Shown here in pieces: positions 22,901-37,900 of a DNA stretch of 64,000 nucleotides. Source of the DNA: Ischnura elegans. Taxonomy: Eukaryota > Arthropoda > Insecta > Odonata > Coenagrionidae. Under the pieces are notes generated by a model. It was given only the letters and a program-made list of their open reading frames with translations, had not been told where the DNA came from and did no database searches. The translations under genes were made by a program, and so were the position numbers. The stretch lies in the NCBI RefSeq assembly GCF_921293095.1, contig NC_060259.1, forward strand, positions 5,890,001-5,954,000. The letters run 5' to 3'. Within the stretch, counting starts at the first letter, position 1. Every line of letters starts with the position of its first letter.

Positions 22901-25900
22901 CAGCTCCGTTTTAGGCAAGTTGACGAACTACATCAAATTAGCTGATTAGAGTGAAAAGAGTTCGACGTAGGGAACCGAAAATGATCGGATGCAAAAATCT
23001 GAAAATCCCCGGTTTCCCCCACCAGGAGAACCTCAGTGCCGTGGGATAGTAACTACCTAGCACAATTCCCAAAATCCACTACCCCCTCCATCCATCAGCC
23101 CTCGGCCCCTCCTCCGAAGCTTTCCTCCTCTCCAAAATCAAACAAAAGGCCCCAGCTCGCGCAGGGTTCGTATTACAAAGACCATAAATGAAAAGCTTAA
23201 AAATAAAATATCAAGTTACAGCAGAATAATAGAATCGTGTTTCACCCTGCCCTCTTTCTCCCCCACTGACCTTTTTCTGCCTATCTGCTTCGAAGTTCCC
23301 CATTTCTGGAGGTCAACTGCTGCATGAGTCATCTATTAGCCCAAAAGGTGTCTAACTTTGGCAATCGATATTACATCTTTATTGGATTGAAATATTAGTA
23401 ATGTGCGCTTAATTTAAAAAAGAATAAGACCAAACGCGACACATTTCTGACTTTATTTAAGCATTTTACGCTAGGAAATAAATTTCAAAATAGGACGGAG
23501 ACTTAGCATTCTGGCAAAACTCGATATCTTCGCAGCTGAGATTCTCGGAAGTTGATGTGGTATTTTTTCCGAAAACATATATCAAGTTACAATTCATGAG
23601 TTATGCTAAAAGTCTCTATTGTCACAGTCACAGACGAAGGGATATTTTCTCAGAATATTTGATTTCTCCCTGCTAGCAATTCGAATTCATCTGCTTATCT
23701 CGTGAGAACTTCCAAAGATGGACTGAAAATAATTGAAGAAGAAGAAAATCTGGTGTAGAAGTGCATGTATTTTGCAAAACGCCTTGGATTGTCCACTAGC
23801 ACTTGATAGTAGGAGTGGGGTTAAAGCGAGCTACCTGTTGAAAATAAGAAGTTGGATGAAGCCGAGTATCAGATGGGCGTGCCGATGAAATGGCGTTTGG
23901 TAGATACGAATGTATACATCAGACAGAAATCCATCGTAGCAGTGTAAATGTCGTGACGGCATGCAGTCATTTTTTCGTGAGGTGGTGTGTCCCCTTATAA
24001 TATTTGAAAGAGATGTTAGTTGAATCAACTATATGCCCAATTGTTTCCATAAAATTAAAATATTCCATTAATCAGCTAAATTCCTGTTGGAATCCTTTAA
24101 AGGAAATCAAACTTACTCCCCAATATCTTGTGTTTCCTGCTGCATTCATCGTTTTTTTCGTCCATCCCCTTGAAAAACGATAGACAGTGGTTCCACTGTG
24201 TACCTTTTCATTTATGCATTCATCAAGGGAAATAGAAGAAGAAACGCTCGTTTAATATACTTTGCGCAACTCTAGTATTCGATGTATTCGAAATTCGAGG
24301 TATTCGAATATTCGAGCTATGATTCGAATTCAATATTCGAGTTCGAGAAATCTGCTATTCGACCCATTTCTAGTTAATGCCTAAAGAAATCAAAGCTGAC
24401 CTTTATGAAGTTCATGTCATATCTGTTCTTTTGATTGCAACTACTTATTTACAATTGGGTGAATGAATTTAAACGTGGCCGTGCATCCAAAAAATGAGCA
24501 TTGTTCCGGGTGCCCTGTGGAAGTGTCTATCCCTAAATTGATTGACAAAATCCACAATATGGTTTTCAGTGACAGACAAATCAAAGTGCACGATGTAGTT
24601 GATGCCACAGGAATATCGCAATGCACAATCGCCTTAAGATTGCACGAAAAATTGGGTGTGAAAAAAATGTGGACAATATGGCTGCCACGTTTGCTCGCAG
24701 TGGAGAATAAACATAATCGTGTGGTGAACTCCGAGTGTGTTTTGGTGCCTTTCCACCACAGTCCTTAGGATTTTCCACATCTGTATATAGATGTTGTTGA
24801 AATATGGATTCAACACTACACCACAGAGACAAAAAAAGTTGAAAGAATGGAATTCTGACAGAGAACAGGCTCCAAAGTAGGTGATGATGGTAAAATGGAG
24901 GTCAGGTCACGGCAATGACATAGTGGGATGCATGCAGAATAATCTACATCAGTTACTTAAAAAAAGAGAAAAGGCCTTGTTATTGGATCAGTTGATGGTA
25001 GAAATTAAGACAAGCATCCGCATTTGAAAGAGACAAAAAAAGATAAGACAATGCATGGTTGCACACCTACACAGTTTTATTGACCAAAATTATGGAATTT
25101 ATGTTCAAATCGTTACAAAACTTTCTGTATGGGCAAGATTTGACCTCCAATGACTTTTTCTCATTTCCCAACTTCAAAAAAATAGCTTGGTGGACAAAGG
25201 TTAATGTCTAAGGAGTTGGTCATAGCCCAAAATAATGCCTATATAGAGGAGATCCCAAAATGCTACTTTTTGGACGGCTTAAAATGCTTGGAAAAATGCT
25301 TTGATGATGTACCAATACAATAGAGCCTTCGGTTAGGTTTGCAAGATGTGAGTGCTCAAACCAGCTCTGGTAACATTTGACATCAACTTTGTCATGCTCA
25401 TCCATTGAGTTCTTCTTGCATAGAAACACATGCGATGCTCCTTTTATGAGCCCTTTTTCTGTCTGTGCATGTGCAATTGCAAATCGTCCTTAGAATAGAA
25501 TAGAAAATGAAATTTAATATTCCGGTACAAGTTTCTCCCTTAGGAATATAAAGGTTATAAATATAAAGAGTCAGACATATTACAAGAACAAGTAGATTTA
25601 CATTATACATCGATTTCACAGAATGCAACTAAATATATGACAGGGTAGAACAAAAAAAAAACATATGTATATATAATTATCAGCACAACGAACGTATGAA
25701 CTCATAAATACTTCTGATTTTATTGACTTTCGCATCAGCACAATAATCGGTTAAGTTACAATATTCAATTTACATGTAGCAATATTTCATTATATTTCTT
25801 TTTGAATTGTCTTACATTTTTAGATTTTTTTTAAATCGCATGACAATTTATTCCATATGTCGCAGGAGGTGATATAGAAAGATTTAGCGTAAATGGATGT

Positions 25901-28900
25901 TCTATGGTATGGTATGTAGAGTTCTTCCATATGGCGTGTCGGGTGTTTATTTGTTGTAGCATTATATTGTATATTTTTGTGTAAATATGTGGGAAGTTCA
26001 ATCGTAATTAACTTGTACATAAATGTAGCCTTATAAAGTAGGCGCCTATCTTGTATTTTTAACCATCTTAGTTTTTCAAAATATGGTGTCACATGTTCAT
26101 AATATGTGATGTCAAAAATATACCTTATACAGGAATTCTGAATCCTCTGCAGTTTCAGATTTAGTTCATTTGTAAGGTCAGAATGTACCACGTAGCAATA
26201 ATCTACGTGAGGGAAAATAAGATTGTCAACTAATTTTTAGCGAAGAGGGATGGGGATAAGGTGTCTAAATTTTTTAACTGATATAGAGTCTTAAAGACCC
26301 TATGCAAAATGGATTTTATGTGTTCATTCCATGATAAGGTTTTATTTAGTGTAACTCCTAAGTTAGTAACACTATCAGAAAAATGAATTTCGACACCTTT
26401 AACAATTATCTTTGGCAGGGCATTAAGTATAATTCTATTAACATAAACATTACTACCAATGATGATACTTTTGGTCTTGCTGGGATTTAGTTGCAGACAG
26501 TTTTCCTGTGACCACTTACATATATTTCGAATATCATCATTCACCTTATTAATGGCTTCAGTCACATCAGAGGGGTAGCAGTCAATGTAGATCTGAAGAT
26601 CATCAGCGTACATGTGGTATTTGCATCTTAAGATAACTTTAGAAAGATCATTGACATAAATAGAAAACAGAAGGGGTCCAAGGATTGACCCCTGTGGCAC
26701 TCCTTTGGTTACAGGACAATGGTTTGAAAGCTCGCCTTTCGGTCCTCTAACGGCTTGTTTCCTGTTAGAGAGGAACCACAGCATGGCTGAATTTATAGTC
26801 CAACATCATTCAAGCGATTTATTAGAATTTCGTGATTCACCGAATCGAAGGCTTTTGTAAAGTCTAATAGATCCAGCAAGGTTATCTTTTTATGCTCAAT
26901 TGTGAGTCTAGTATCGTCCGTTACTTTTAAAAGGTCAGACTGAGTACCATTTCCTTTTCTGAATCCTGACAGATATTGAACTAACAGGCCGTTTCTAGTG
27001 AGGTGCTCCACGGTGGCATCATGTACAAATCACTCAACAGGTTTTGACAGTGTACTTAGAAGCATGATTGGCCGAAAATCTGACATTACTTTTGGTTGAG
27101 AAATTTTAGGAATCGGCTGAATTTGTGAAGACTTCCAGAGAGTCGGGAAAGTCAAGTAATTTAATGAGCAGTTGAACATATCAAGTATCACGGGCATAGC
27201 GACAGGGGTTAGAATTTTTAAAATTTTATTATTGATCCCGTCAACACCATTAGCATTAGTTTTAATCATTTTTAAATTCCAAAGTAACCCTTCCAGCGTG
27301 TAATGTGGTAGGTACAGTCTATTAAATCCATTTTCTGATGTCAGTTCTTATTTATCATGCAAACTAGCCTCTGCATTAATCCTTGTGTTTACAACATCCT
27401 GGCCTTCGTCGTTTGGTGTACTTAGGAAAAAGGTATTGAGCTCATCAAGATTAAAATTTAGATCGCAAGAGTTTTTCCGGCTTTTCGCAAGACCTAGCAG
27501 CCTTAATTCTTGCCAGGTTAACGGAGCGTCCCATTTATCCTGAAAACATTTGTGATAATATTTCATTTTTGCATTCTAGAGTGTTTGTTTCACACGATTT
27601 CTGAGCAATTTGTATTGTTCGTGAAGAACGGGAAGACGGGTTCTTTGGAAATTTCTCCGTATGCGATTCCTTTGCGTCATCATAAGTCTTATATTTTCAG
27701 TTATCCAGGGGGCTGGGGTCATCTATTAATCCCCTTGCGCTGTGGGCCGTGAACATCAAGTATGTTACATTTTCGTTGAAAATCTCAACTTTGTAATTAA
27801 CACAATGAGAGTTAAAAAAGTCAAGTCAATTCATCATTACAAAGTCTTCTTGGAGCTTACTGTGATCAATATGGCAGAGATCACGTGAACTCAGCTCTAT
27901 TGGTATGTAAAAATTCAACTTATACTGATATTTATGTATATGAAATCGTGTTCTGAAAAAAATTAAACAAGATACTGGCCATATTCTACAACTTTATCAA
28001 TGTCATCCGCAATAAACAGATGGATAAAAGTACTACTGTTTGCTAAATTATGTGTAGTTTTATATTGTACCAGCAAAAGGTTACAGGAAAAAATTAAATT
28101 TAATAATAATAATAATTTATTACCCCTACATTTTGTTTTTACACCTTTATACAAAGAAAACAAGAGAAGGAGCTTTCATTGGTCTCCAAGGTCATAGGAC
28201 GAGAATTGAGCCACTATCAAATAACAAAATGTATGCCAATTAACATAAAATGCAGTCAATGATACATGAGTGTTTAAAATAAATAACATCAAAATAAATT
28301 TTCAACTACTTCTTGAGAGAAGAGCCAGTCTTTAGCAAGTCTTAGGTTTTTGGTTGAGGTTTTATTCTATTCATGTAAGTACTATTGTATGATTTTTTTA
28401 GCATATCACAGTTGAAGTCACCACACAATATAACATTTGTGTATATAGGCAAAAAGGTCAGCAAAGAGGTCTCAAACCCCTCATTCAGGTAACCAGATTT
28501 CGGTGGGTGATAAAGCACCCCAGGTAGCACTTTTCCATATTGGCTCACTAGTTCAGCAAACATGTATTCAGGTTTGAATAGAACACCTTCGGGGGCACTT
28601 AAGATTCGATACGTGAGAGAGTTCAGGACATACACACAGACACCACCACCCACTCTTCCAACACGGTCATTACGAATCAATGCATACCCATCCTATTCAA
28701 CTGCAATAGGAGGGAACACTCAAAATTAGAAATTGTATTTTGTTATTTTAAACCAAAAAGATTTGAATGGAAAACACACACGCCAAATTTCAGAGCTCAA
28801 ATTCGATTTTTAACCGAGATAAGTAGCTTAAAAAGTCTGCTAGGAGCTTTGGCTACGCCCACGACGCGAAACGTATTTCTATTGGCTGATGCTGTGTGAC

Positions 28901-31900
28901 ATGTAAACCTTATGAATGCCATGGGAATAACTCTTGAAGAAGCGTAAACACATTGGGTTCATGGAAATAGTGGCCAAAAGTTTATCATCATGGTGAAACA
29001 AAATGTTAATTTTGTTCTGGCTGATTCTCGAAATGTACTGACATTATCAACTGGGGCTCTGAACAATTTTTTTGTCCCAAAACGAATCATTTCATTGAAA
29101 TGAAACTTCTTAAGATGAAATGTTTACAGTTTTGAGAGAGACAGTAATCACGGCAATTAAAGTGGATGCTTCAATTTGTGGACATACCATTGTAAAATCC
29201 TTTACTTATTAATGGTTTTTAGTTTCCGGATGTAAATTATTAGATAAATAAAAAAATGTGCTATAGTTATACCTTTTTTCTTTCTCTCTGAAGTGAGGAA
29301 GTTCGGGGTTCTCTCTGTTTCTTTTAGGATCAGCATTCAAGTTTCATTGGAACAGCATTTTTAAAGCAGAGGCCTCGCTTTGGTCAGCTGTGATCCTGAT
29401 AATTCTTCAAGTCAGTTTCGTACTAAAAAAAATGGTAAACAGTTGTCATCAGATCAGGATTTTTAGGTGAAAATATCCATTAGTTAAATTTACATCTGAG
29501 TTACACGTACAGTCACTTTCAAAAGTTTTAGGACAAAGTTTGTGGCACCAATTATGCTTCTAAAGGAAATTTAGTATCCTATACTCCTTTCGTAGTTTCC
29601 TGCTGTGCTCCACTAGCATTCCGCTTGTGAGTGAATATATATATGCACTCAAAGGGATAAATTATTTTATACTACAAATTTATCATTCCGCTTCTATTTA
29701 TGCAGGATGTAATAATTATTTAGTATGCATTTACTGCATACTTGAACCGGTTTCCACCCTTACTTTTTATAATACTTATTTTTTGAGTAATTTTATGTTA
29801 CCGAGGCGGCCAAGAGGCCATCGATTTGAGCTGTGCTAGTGAAGGTTGAAGGATCGGGACTGTCCTTCATAATTTTTTCAGCTTGTTCTCTTGTTTTCTT
29901 TCTTATTTACAGGTTTTTTGTATTTGTAATTTTGCTGTCATTGCTAATATGCTTTCATTGAAGCTAATGCAATTTTTTTTAAACTAAGAAAGAAATGGTG
30001 GATAAAATCCTGACGTCGGCGTTAACGTACAGTTTGAAGTCTGGCGAGAGGAGTCACACAATACATTGTTTAATTTGACACTTATTCTTTTTCGATTGAT
30101 GATAGTTCAAACTATATGCTAGTATTCATTCAGTGCGCCTTTGCCTTTGGTTTCTCTGTTATGCTGTAAGATTAGAAAAGTTAAATAAGAAAGAAAAGTT
30201 ATTATTTACTATTTGTGCTTCTATTTATAAATCTGGTGGCACTGTGACTCAAATGTGCTTATTTCTGCTTGCTGTGAGTAATACGATATCGTAGTATTTC
30301 CTGGAGTACAAATTTGTCATCATAATTTATTACTTTGTACTATTTGACACATCGCCAGGTTAGCATCAAAACTGTACAGAAGTTGGCTTTTAATGTGCAA
30401 GATAGAAACAAAGAGTGAAAACCGGGGAAAATATGTAGTAAATTCACACGAAATAATCATTAAACCCAACATAATGATATATTTGCAATTAAAAAGTAAA
30501 ATTTCCTGTTGAGCGTGAATTTATTTGAGAACATACAAAATTTTGCGATGTGTGGCCCAAGACAACAAAAGGAGTAATGGAAACTAAATCCCATTAAGAA
30601 GCAGAGGTGACTTACATTAAAATGGCCCTCACAAATTCTATAACAGCCCATCTCTGAAGGAATATGCTGTCTCCATGCAGCGTCGTACCACCGCCTTCCT
30701 CGGTCTGGGTCGTTTGGCACAACAAAAAAATACTCTTCTTGTGTTTAACGAGAGGTAGATTCACATTAGGCACACAACAGTACACGTAAGGTTTCCTCCC
30801 ACTCATTTAAAATTCCCCGTTTCATCTACCATTTATTTATACTCGAAATAACGCCTACGATAATGCAATCCTTATGCAAGCAATGCGGATATCATGAGGT
30901 TCACACGTCATCAACATGGCGTTGACCGAGAAATACGTTTTTGGCGCGGAAGTTCAAGTTGAAACTTTATACTCTTCTAGTGGCAAAATTATTCAGCGCT
31001 CAGTGGTAAAATTTGGTGAGAGGCTTTCTTACACCCATTGCTTTATAAATCAAGTATAATATTTGATAGGGTATTCCCTTCTATTGAAGGTTTTTTAGTA
31101 ATACAGCAGACTCCCGATTATCCGGCTGCGGTTTATCCGGGTTGCGGATTATCCGTGCATGATTTTAACTCTCGCTCAATTTTTCCCGCGATCTTATAAA
31201 AAAATAAAATTGGACCCAAAATTATCGGAATTACTGCATTAATGCTAGGATACACCAGGCTTATCATTTCCGTCAGAATCCCGTTCGTAAAACGGAAGCG
31301 ATCGCGCGCTAGCTGCATTCAAGGGATCACAGAGTTCGTGTTTTCCAAGCCTAGCAGTGCGCGAACGCACTCCGTGATCACGGATACACGTCCGGCAGCA
31401 GTTGCAACCCGGGCAACTTGTGCGAGACACGACTGCGTGGCGTGGTGCCTGACGGTGTAGTTTCCGACGTCGAGCAGTTTTTTTGAAGCGTTTGTGCAAA
31501 TCACTTTTCTGTATCCGCGATCACACAGCTACGATAGTGTGGTTTTCGAAACCAGGCCTTACATGGAGCATTAATAATACGAGTACAACCATGTTATTGC
31601 CGCTAAAAAGATCGCGAACTGGCGAAGAAAGCTCTCATTGAGTCCGGGAAGCACGCTAATAAAGCAGAATAATGGCATAAATAATAATATATTGTTTGTT
31701 TTACGTAAATTATGATCATTACAAGACATTGGATTTGATGTTTGGGTTATCCGTGTTTTCCGATTATTCGTGCCGTCCCTCCCCATCATTAGCCATTAGG
31801 AGAATCGGGAGTCTACTGTAATTATAATAATAACTTTTATTAGCCCAAGGGATACATTGTAGGCAAGCTCCAAGTATATAAGGCACGGCAAAAAAAAAAC

Positions 31901-34900
31901 ATATCAATGCTAGCAAGACATACACAATCATTGCTGATGTTTTAAGTAGTCATTTACATTACAAAAACAGTAACACAATAGATAATTATAGACTAAATTC
32001 TTGAATACAGCCATTGTTTTTTCTTTTTTTATAAATTGTGGTAGGTGGTTGTACACTTTTACACACATATGACGAGGCCCTTTAGAATACATGGCAAGAG
32101 TAGATGACAGCACATGCATATCATTACACCTTTTTGTCTCATAGTTATGGAAGTTCTTATTTGAGATAAAATCAGCTTCATGCTTTCTTACATGCAGTAC
32201 GGAATAATAAATAAATAATGAAGGCAGAGTTAATATTTTTTGTGACTGAAAAAGATGCCGACAGTGAGCACGAAAAGGTTTATGACAAATCATTCTTAAT
32301 AGCTTCTTTTGTATTATAAGTACAGTATTTAATGAGGAGGGAGTTGCCTACAATATAATCCCGTATGAAATTCTAGAATAGAAAATACCATAGTACAGTG
32401 TTTTCAGTACCTCAAGGCTTTCAGTATGTTTTAAAACAGACAATATATAAAATTTTGAGTTCAATTTTTTACATAAATATGACACATGAACATCCCACTT
32501 TATATTTTGTTCAATATATACTCCAAGAAACTTAAAATTATTCACAACATTAAACTTTTGTAGTTGAGACAGAGTACTATTATTTACAAACTGATTACAT
32601 TTTTCTGAGAAAAACATAGCTTGTGTTTTGTTACTATTTAATACGAGTTCATTGTGATTACACCAGTTTATTATTTGCTGTAACAACAGTTCACTAGCTG
32701 TGATTAAATTTCTTACAGATTTATTAGATGTTACTTGTTCAACCATGTCTCCGAGACGGCAATTAAGTGGTGTTGCTTGCTTGAGAAATGCTTCTAAATT
32801 CATCAATATGACAGAACAGTGGCATGGCACAGTGGCACATTCACATGGCACACCTTCAACAGTTCACTTTGGTCACCGCTCATTTTGAGAATATCGAGAG
32901 ATCCTGAGGACAAGTAATTGTTACTGTTCCTCCCCCTTGCCTTTGCGAACGTAAATTCTGCCACTTATTATCCACAGGAATATAAATTTACCTGCTCTCT
33001 TTAACTCCCTTGCTTGTGCATATAGTCTTCTATAGAATGGGGTGAGAGACTCGTTAACATAAATAGGGCGACTATGTTCGCTAGATAACTCCAGGTCCCT
33101 TGTTTCAAAGTTCCGTTTCTTTACTCTTCTACTGTTCACCAGCTCTTTTGGGACACATTGTCTAACAAAGCGTACAATTATTGTGGGAGGCTGCGAGGTG
33201 CCATTACGTGATGTAATAGCATAAACATAATCAATATGTAAACTGTTCAATGTGACGCCAAGTGCCACCCAGATTTGACAAACTAGTGCTGTAAGTGATT
33301 CACTGTTTGTTCGGGGAGCGCCATGGATCTCCACCACGTTTCTTAGTGAGTCGTGCTCAAGCTGGTGTAGGTGGGATTCGAGCTGACTCATCTGCAAGTT
33401 AGCATGAACAACATCACATGTTAAATTATAGATACGTTCATTTATAGTTTGAATGGCAGCATGCAGTTCAGTTACTGCATTAGTATTTTCTTCAATTGAC
33501 TCCTTGCACCACAACAGAGTTTTCTTTACCTCGCCTTGTTCGTCCTGGATAGCCTTCACCCTTGCCAACAGCTCCCTCAGCAGAGACTTGGTGTCCTCAC
33601 TTTGGGCCTCTGGTTTGTTGGAAGCTGCCCTCACAGGGGTGTCATCCGCTCGGGAAGATCTCACATCAGCAGTACAGGAAATGCAGTACCAGGATCTTTG
33701 TTGTTCTTCAAGAGCATTTAACTCCACCTCTGTAACTTTGGCACAGGTTAGGTGATACACCTCTTGACATTCACCACATGAAACAAGTTTCGACTGCCGT
33801 TTGATGGCAAGGTCTCATTTAGCAATTAGGCATTCGGCATTCCAGTACGAGAGCGACTTAGAGATACGTCCTCTCACGACGAGAGCTGACTCTAGACTGG
33901 GAGGAAGTGGGGGCTGAATGCCCAGCACTATGTAAAAACTATTGACGCCGATGAATGCAGCATCTCTTTGTACATTAGAATACATTGTTAAATAGTGCAT
34001 AGCGCATTATTAATTTTTATGCTGCTATTGACAACACCATCCTCTTGGTCTTATGGAGATTAACATGGGAAATGAATCTCCATAAGAACCCGTACTGTCA
34101 ACTGAATGTGGAATGCTCTATGAACTGGAGGATGAAAAAAGATAAAATTCCTTTTCCGGAAACAGTGAGAAACATGCATTTAGAGGAATGTCAGCAAAAT
34201 ATTCTCTCCACATAGTAAATGACACTTCCACTTCCCTATGAAACTTCTTGCCCCTTAATAAGGATTTAGGCTGTAGCTGTCAGTTTTCTGCTCCTCAAAA
34301 ACTCGGCCGTAAATCGAGGGATCCGGGTTCAAATCCCGGTCAAGGCAAATGATTTTTTTTCTCTGTGGATTTTTCACACAATTTGTGCATTGCAGGTGAC
34401 TCCCGTAAAGTTATCACCGTAGGTAGTCCCTGTATACTTAAATTCATCAAGAGAGAACACCTCTTTGTATTCAAAGTTCAGGCTTTACTCTCCTGTGGCT
34501 GTGGCACCGTGCACACCATTCGGACCACTTGTGGCATAATATGCTCAGTAGTCAGTACCACCTTGTCCAGTACAGTCCACCTATTTCCACTGGGAAGAAT
34601 AATGCCTCAGTAGCTTAACTGGCTAAAGCACTCGGCCTGAAATCGAGGGATCTAGGTTCGAATCGTGGTTAAGGTGAATGATTTTTTCTCTGTGGATTTT
34701 TCGCATAATTCTGCTCCTCAGGTGGTGTGATTTTATTCAAAGTGAATTTCCGACAAGAGAATGCACATATTCCTTACTAGTACATATATAGAATACTTGA
34801 GTGAGTATAGGAGAGTGGAATGAATAGTAAAACACAGAAAAACAAAACATTCTTGGCTTCATTTCTTCAAATTCATTAATTTGTTGCCAAGGACAGCAAT

Positions 34901-37900
34901 GATGGCAGTATGCTCTGAAGTATCACATGAAAGAATTATTTTACAATAAAATCATGACTCTTTCCATAATTTTTAAAGGAAATTCATAAAATATTACATA
35001 TTAATACATAATATGATGTATTATGCCAAAATATATCCTCACCTAACTTAAGGCATCATCTTTTGGGGTAATGCTAGCTGCTGCCACAAAGTTGTCTCTA
35101 TGCAGAAGCGTGCAGTGAAAGCCATGGCCAGAGTTTCCATGCGATCTCCTGGCTAACCTCTCTATAATAATTTGAAAATTCTAAAATTCCCATCACTGTA
35201 CGTACTTAATTGTGCCTCTTTTGTTAAAAATAACCATCAATACTGTCAAAAAATAGTTATCTTCATAATCACGCAATCAGAACCACAATGACGTTCACCT
35301 CAGAGACTACCCCAGCACTTTCTGCCAAAAAGGACCCTTATTCTCCCTATCAAAAATATGCAACAAATTACCACATAGTATCGAATGTCTTCAACCTGTA
35401 CGATTAAGAATGCTCTGAAGAATAATGTACTGAGAAACAACTACCTACTATAGCCTGAAGGATTTCACGTTGGGCTCTGAGTAATCTTTGTCCATCAGCC
35501 ACAAAATATTGTAACTTTTCCTTTAATTTGTAAATATTCCTATACTTCATTTATTGCAACTATTATTATTTTTTGACGACTTCTAATGTCACCGGTACGT
35601 GTGAATTCTAGGAACAATAAAAGTTATTATTATTATTGTCCAACAGGGTTCCCACTCAGCCGTGAAAACCTTAAAACCGTGAATTAGCCGTGAATTTCGT
35701 CTACCGTGAAAAAACCTGGAAAAAGCCGTGAATTTCGTCCAAAACCTTAAAAATCTTTCAATCTTGATAAGAATACCTTCCCAGAAATTTTCAACTTCGT
35801 TCGTAGTGAGCGCACTTCTATTCATTGTGGCGAGCATCGTCGCATGGGTCAGAAAAGCATGGGAACGAATGTTGCCTGAAGGAAAAAAACATCTTTCCCC
35901 AGCGCAGGCCTTTTCTCTCCCCCTCCTTAAATATGACACCACTTCTCATCAGCTTGTTTACTTTCCTCGACTGGCTTGGTTTCCCCTCCCTAGGTCACTG
36001 CTTAGTCCCCCTTCCACCCAATTAGGCTTCCCACTGGCTGCAGCAACCACTTTCGGAACCAAATCTAGATGGCCTTTGTGTCGAAAAATTTGAACGTTTA
36101 TTCAACACTCTCAATCCTGTGATTGGAAGACCGCTAGCCTTGACAACCTGCTATGCGCTGTGGACACTACACTCCCTGCGTTTGAACCATTTCCCAAGGT
36201 CCTTTATCCCCCTCCATTCAGCATTCGCCTCCCCCCTTCTGACGCTTTCCTCTTCTTCAAAATAAAAAAAAAAGTCCCAGCTCGCGCATGGATCGTATTA
36301 CAAAGACCTTAGCTTCGAAAAAAAAAATTGGGTTACACGAGAACAATAGAAATGTGTTTCGCGCTCCTCCCTCTTCTCACCCACTGACCTTTTTCAGCCT
36401 AACTCCTTCAAAGTTCCCAGTTCCTGGAGGTCAACTGCTGCATGAGTCACCTATTAGCCCAAAAAGTATCTAACAATGATATTCAGCAATTGCTATTATG
36501 CTTTTATTAGATTGAGATGTTAGTAATTTGCACGTAATTTAAAAAAACAAGACCAAACACAACGTATTTTAAGCAAGGAAATGGATGGAAAAATATGATG
36601 GTGATTTTTGGCGAAACGCGATATCCTCGTAACTGAGCTTCTCGGCAGCTAATTCTGCATTTTGTTCCGAAAACATGATGTCAGGTTGTTATCAGTTATC
36701 AATTTACGAGCTATACTATAAGTCTCACTTGTCAGAGTTACTGACGAAGGGATATCTTCTCAGGATTTTTGTTTCTCCCTACTAACAATCCGAATTCATC
36801 TGCTCATCTGGCGCTACGCTAATTAGAAAAGAATGGGTATCTTTAGGGTAAAAAATTTCATGGCGCAGTCATATAGTCACGCTTCGCGCTCTGCAGTATG
36901 CTCTGCGTACCCCCGTACGCGATAGCATTAGTTCCGAACTTCACCTCCTACGAGTGGTTCCCTACTTTCCAGGGTGGCTGGACTTCGAACCAGCGAGTTT
37001 TTTCCATGTAGATTTAATAAAGTCAGGTTTCATTTTCACTAGTTTAATTTTATTCGTCTTCGAACCATGGCCCCTCCAAAGAAACCATTGAGAACTTAGA
37101 GAGATGGACTGAAAATAATTGAACATGAAGAAAAGAATCCAGGCTAGATGCGCGTGAATATTGCAGAGCGCCTTGGGTTGTCCGCTAGCACATGACGGTA
37201 GGGATGGGGGTAGAGTGAGCTACCTGGAGAAAGTAAGTAGAGATATGAAGGCGAAGATCCAAGTGGGCGTGCCACTGACGATTAACGCAACATTGTTCAC
37301 GCTTTACACACTACCTCAATTATATTAAAAATATATTCATTAGACAGGAACAATTCAAGTAATAGACTATTTTTGGCCTCCGTGATCCATCTCACAACCA
37401 GTCACTGCGCCGGCGAATGCGGTTGTTTTAGGCACAACATGCACATTGCTCTCGTGAATACGTGTACTGGAAATGATGATAATAATAATAATATAATTTT
37501 ATTTCTGTTGGTTACATTATGCAACATAGAAATCGTCAGGTATACATACATACATAAATATATACAAGGCATAAAATATAGGGTCACATTTTACAACAAT
37601 CACAGTCAATATCAAAATATTCTGCTAAGGTGTAGTATGCTTTCTTAATTAAGAGCTCCTTTAGACATTTTTTAAAATTGGATATGGATGTAATGGATTT
37701 TATGTTCAGTGGTAAGCTATTGTAGATGACTGAAGCTGAGTGAAGTGGACCGTGCTGAGATGAGGACAGAGAATAATGGGGCAGGTGAATGCTATTATGA
37801 TTACGGGTGTGGTAGGAGTGTACTTTGTGGTGAGCTGGGAAATCTTCTGGGTATTGCTTTACAAATAGGGCACAGTTTAGAATGTAGAGGGATGGAACAG

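Noticed and set aside
35728-36093. 121-residue open frame
   Set aside because: Lies within the terminal region of the CAGGG element, overlaps frames in two other registers and has no domain.
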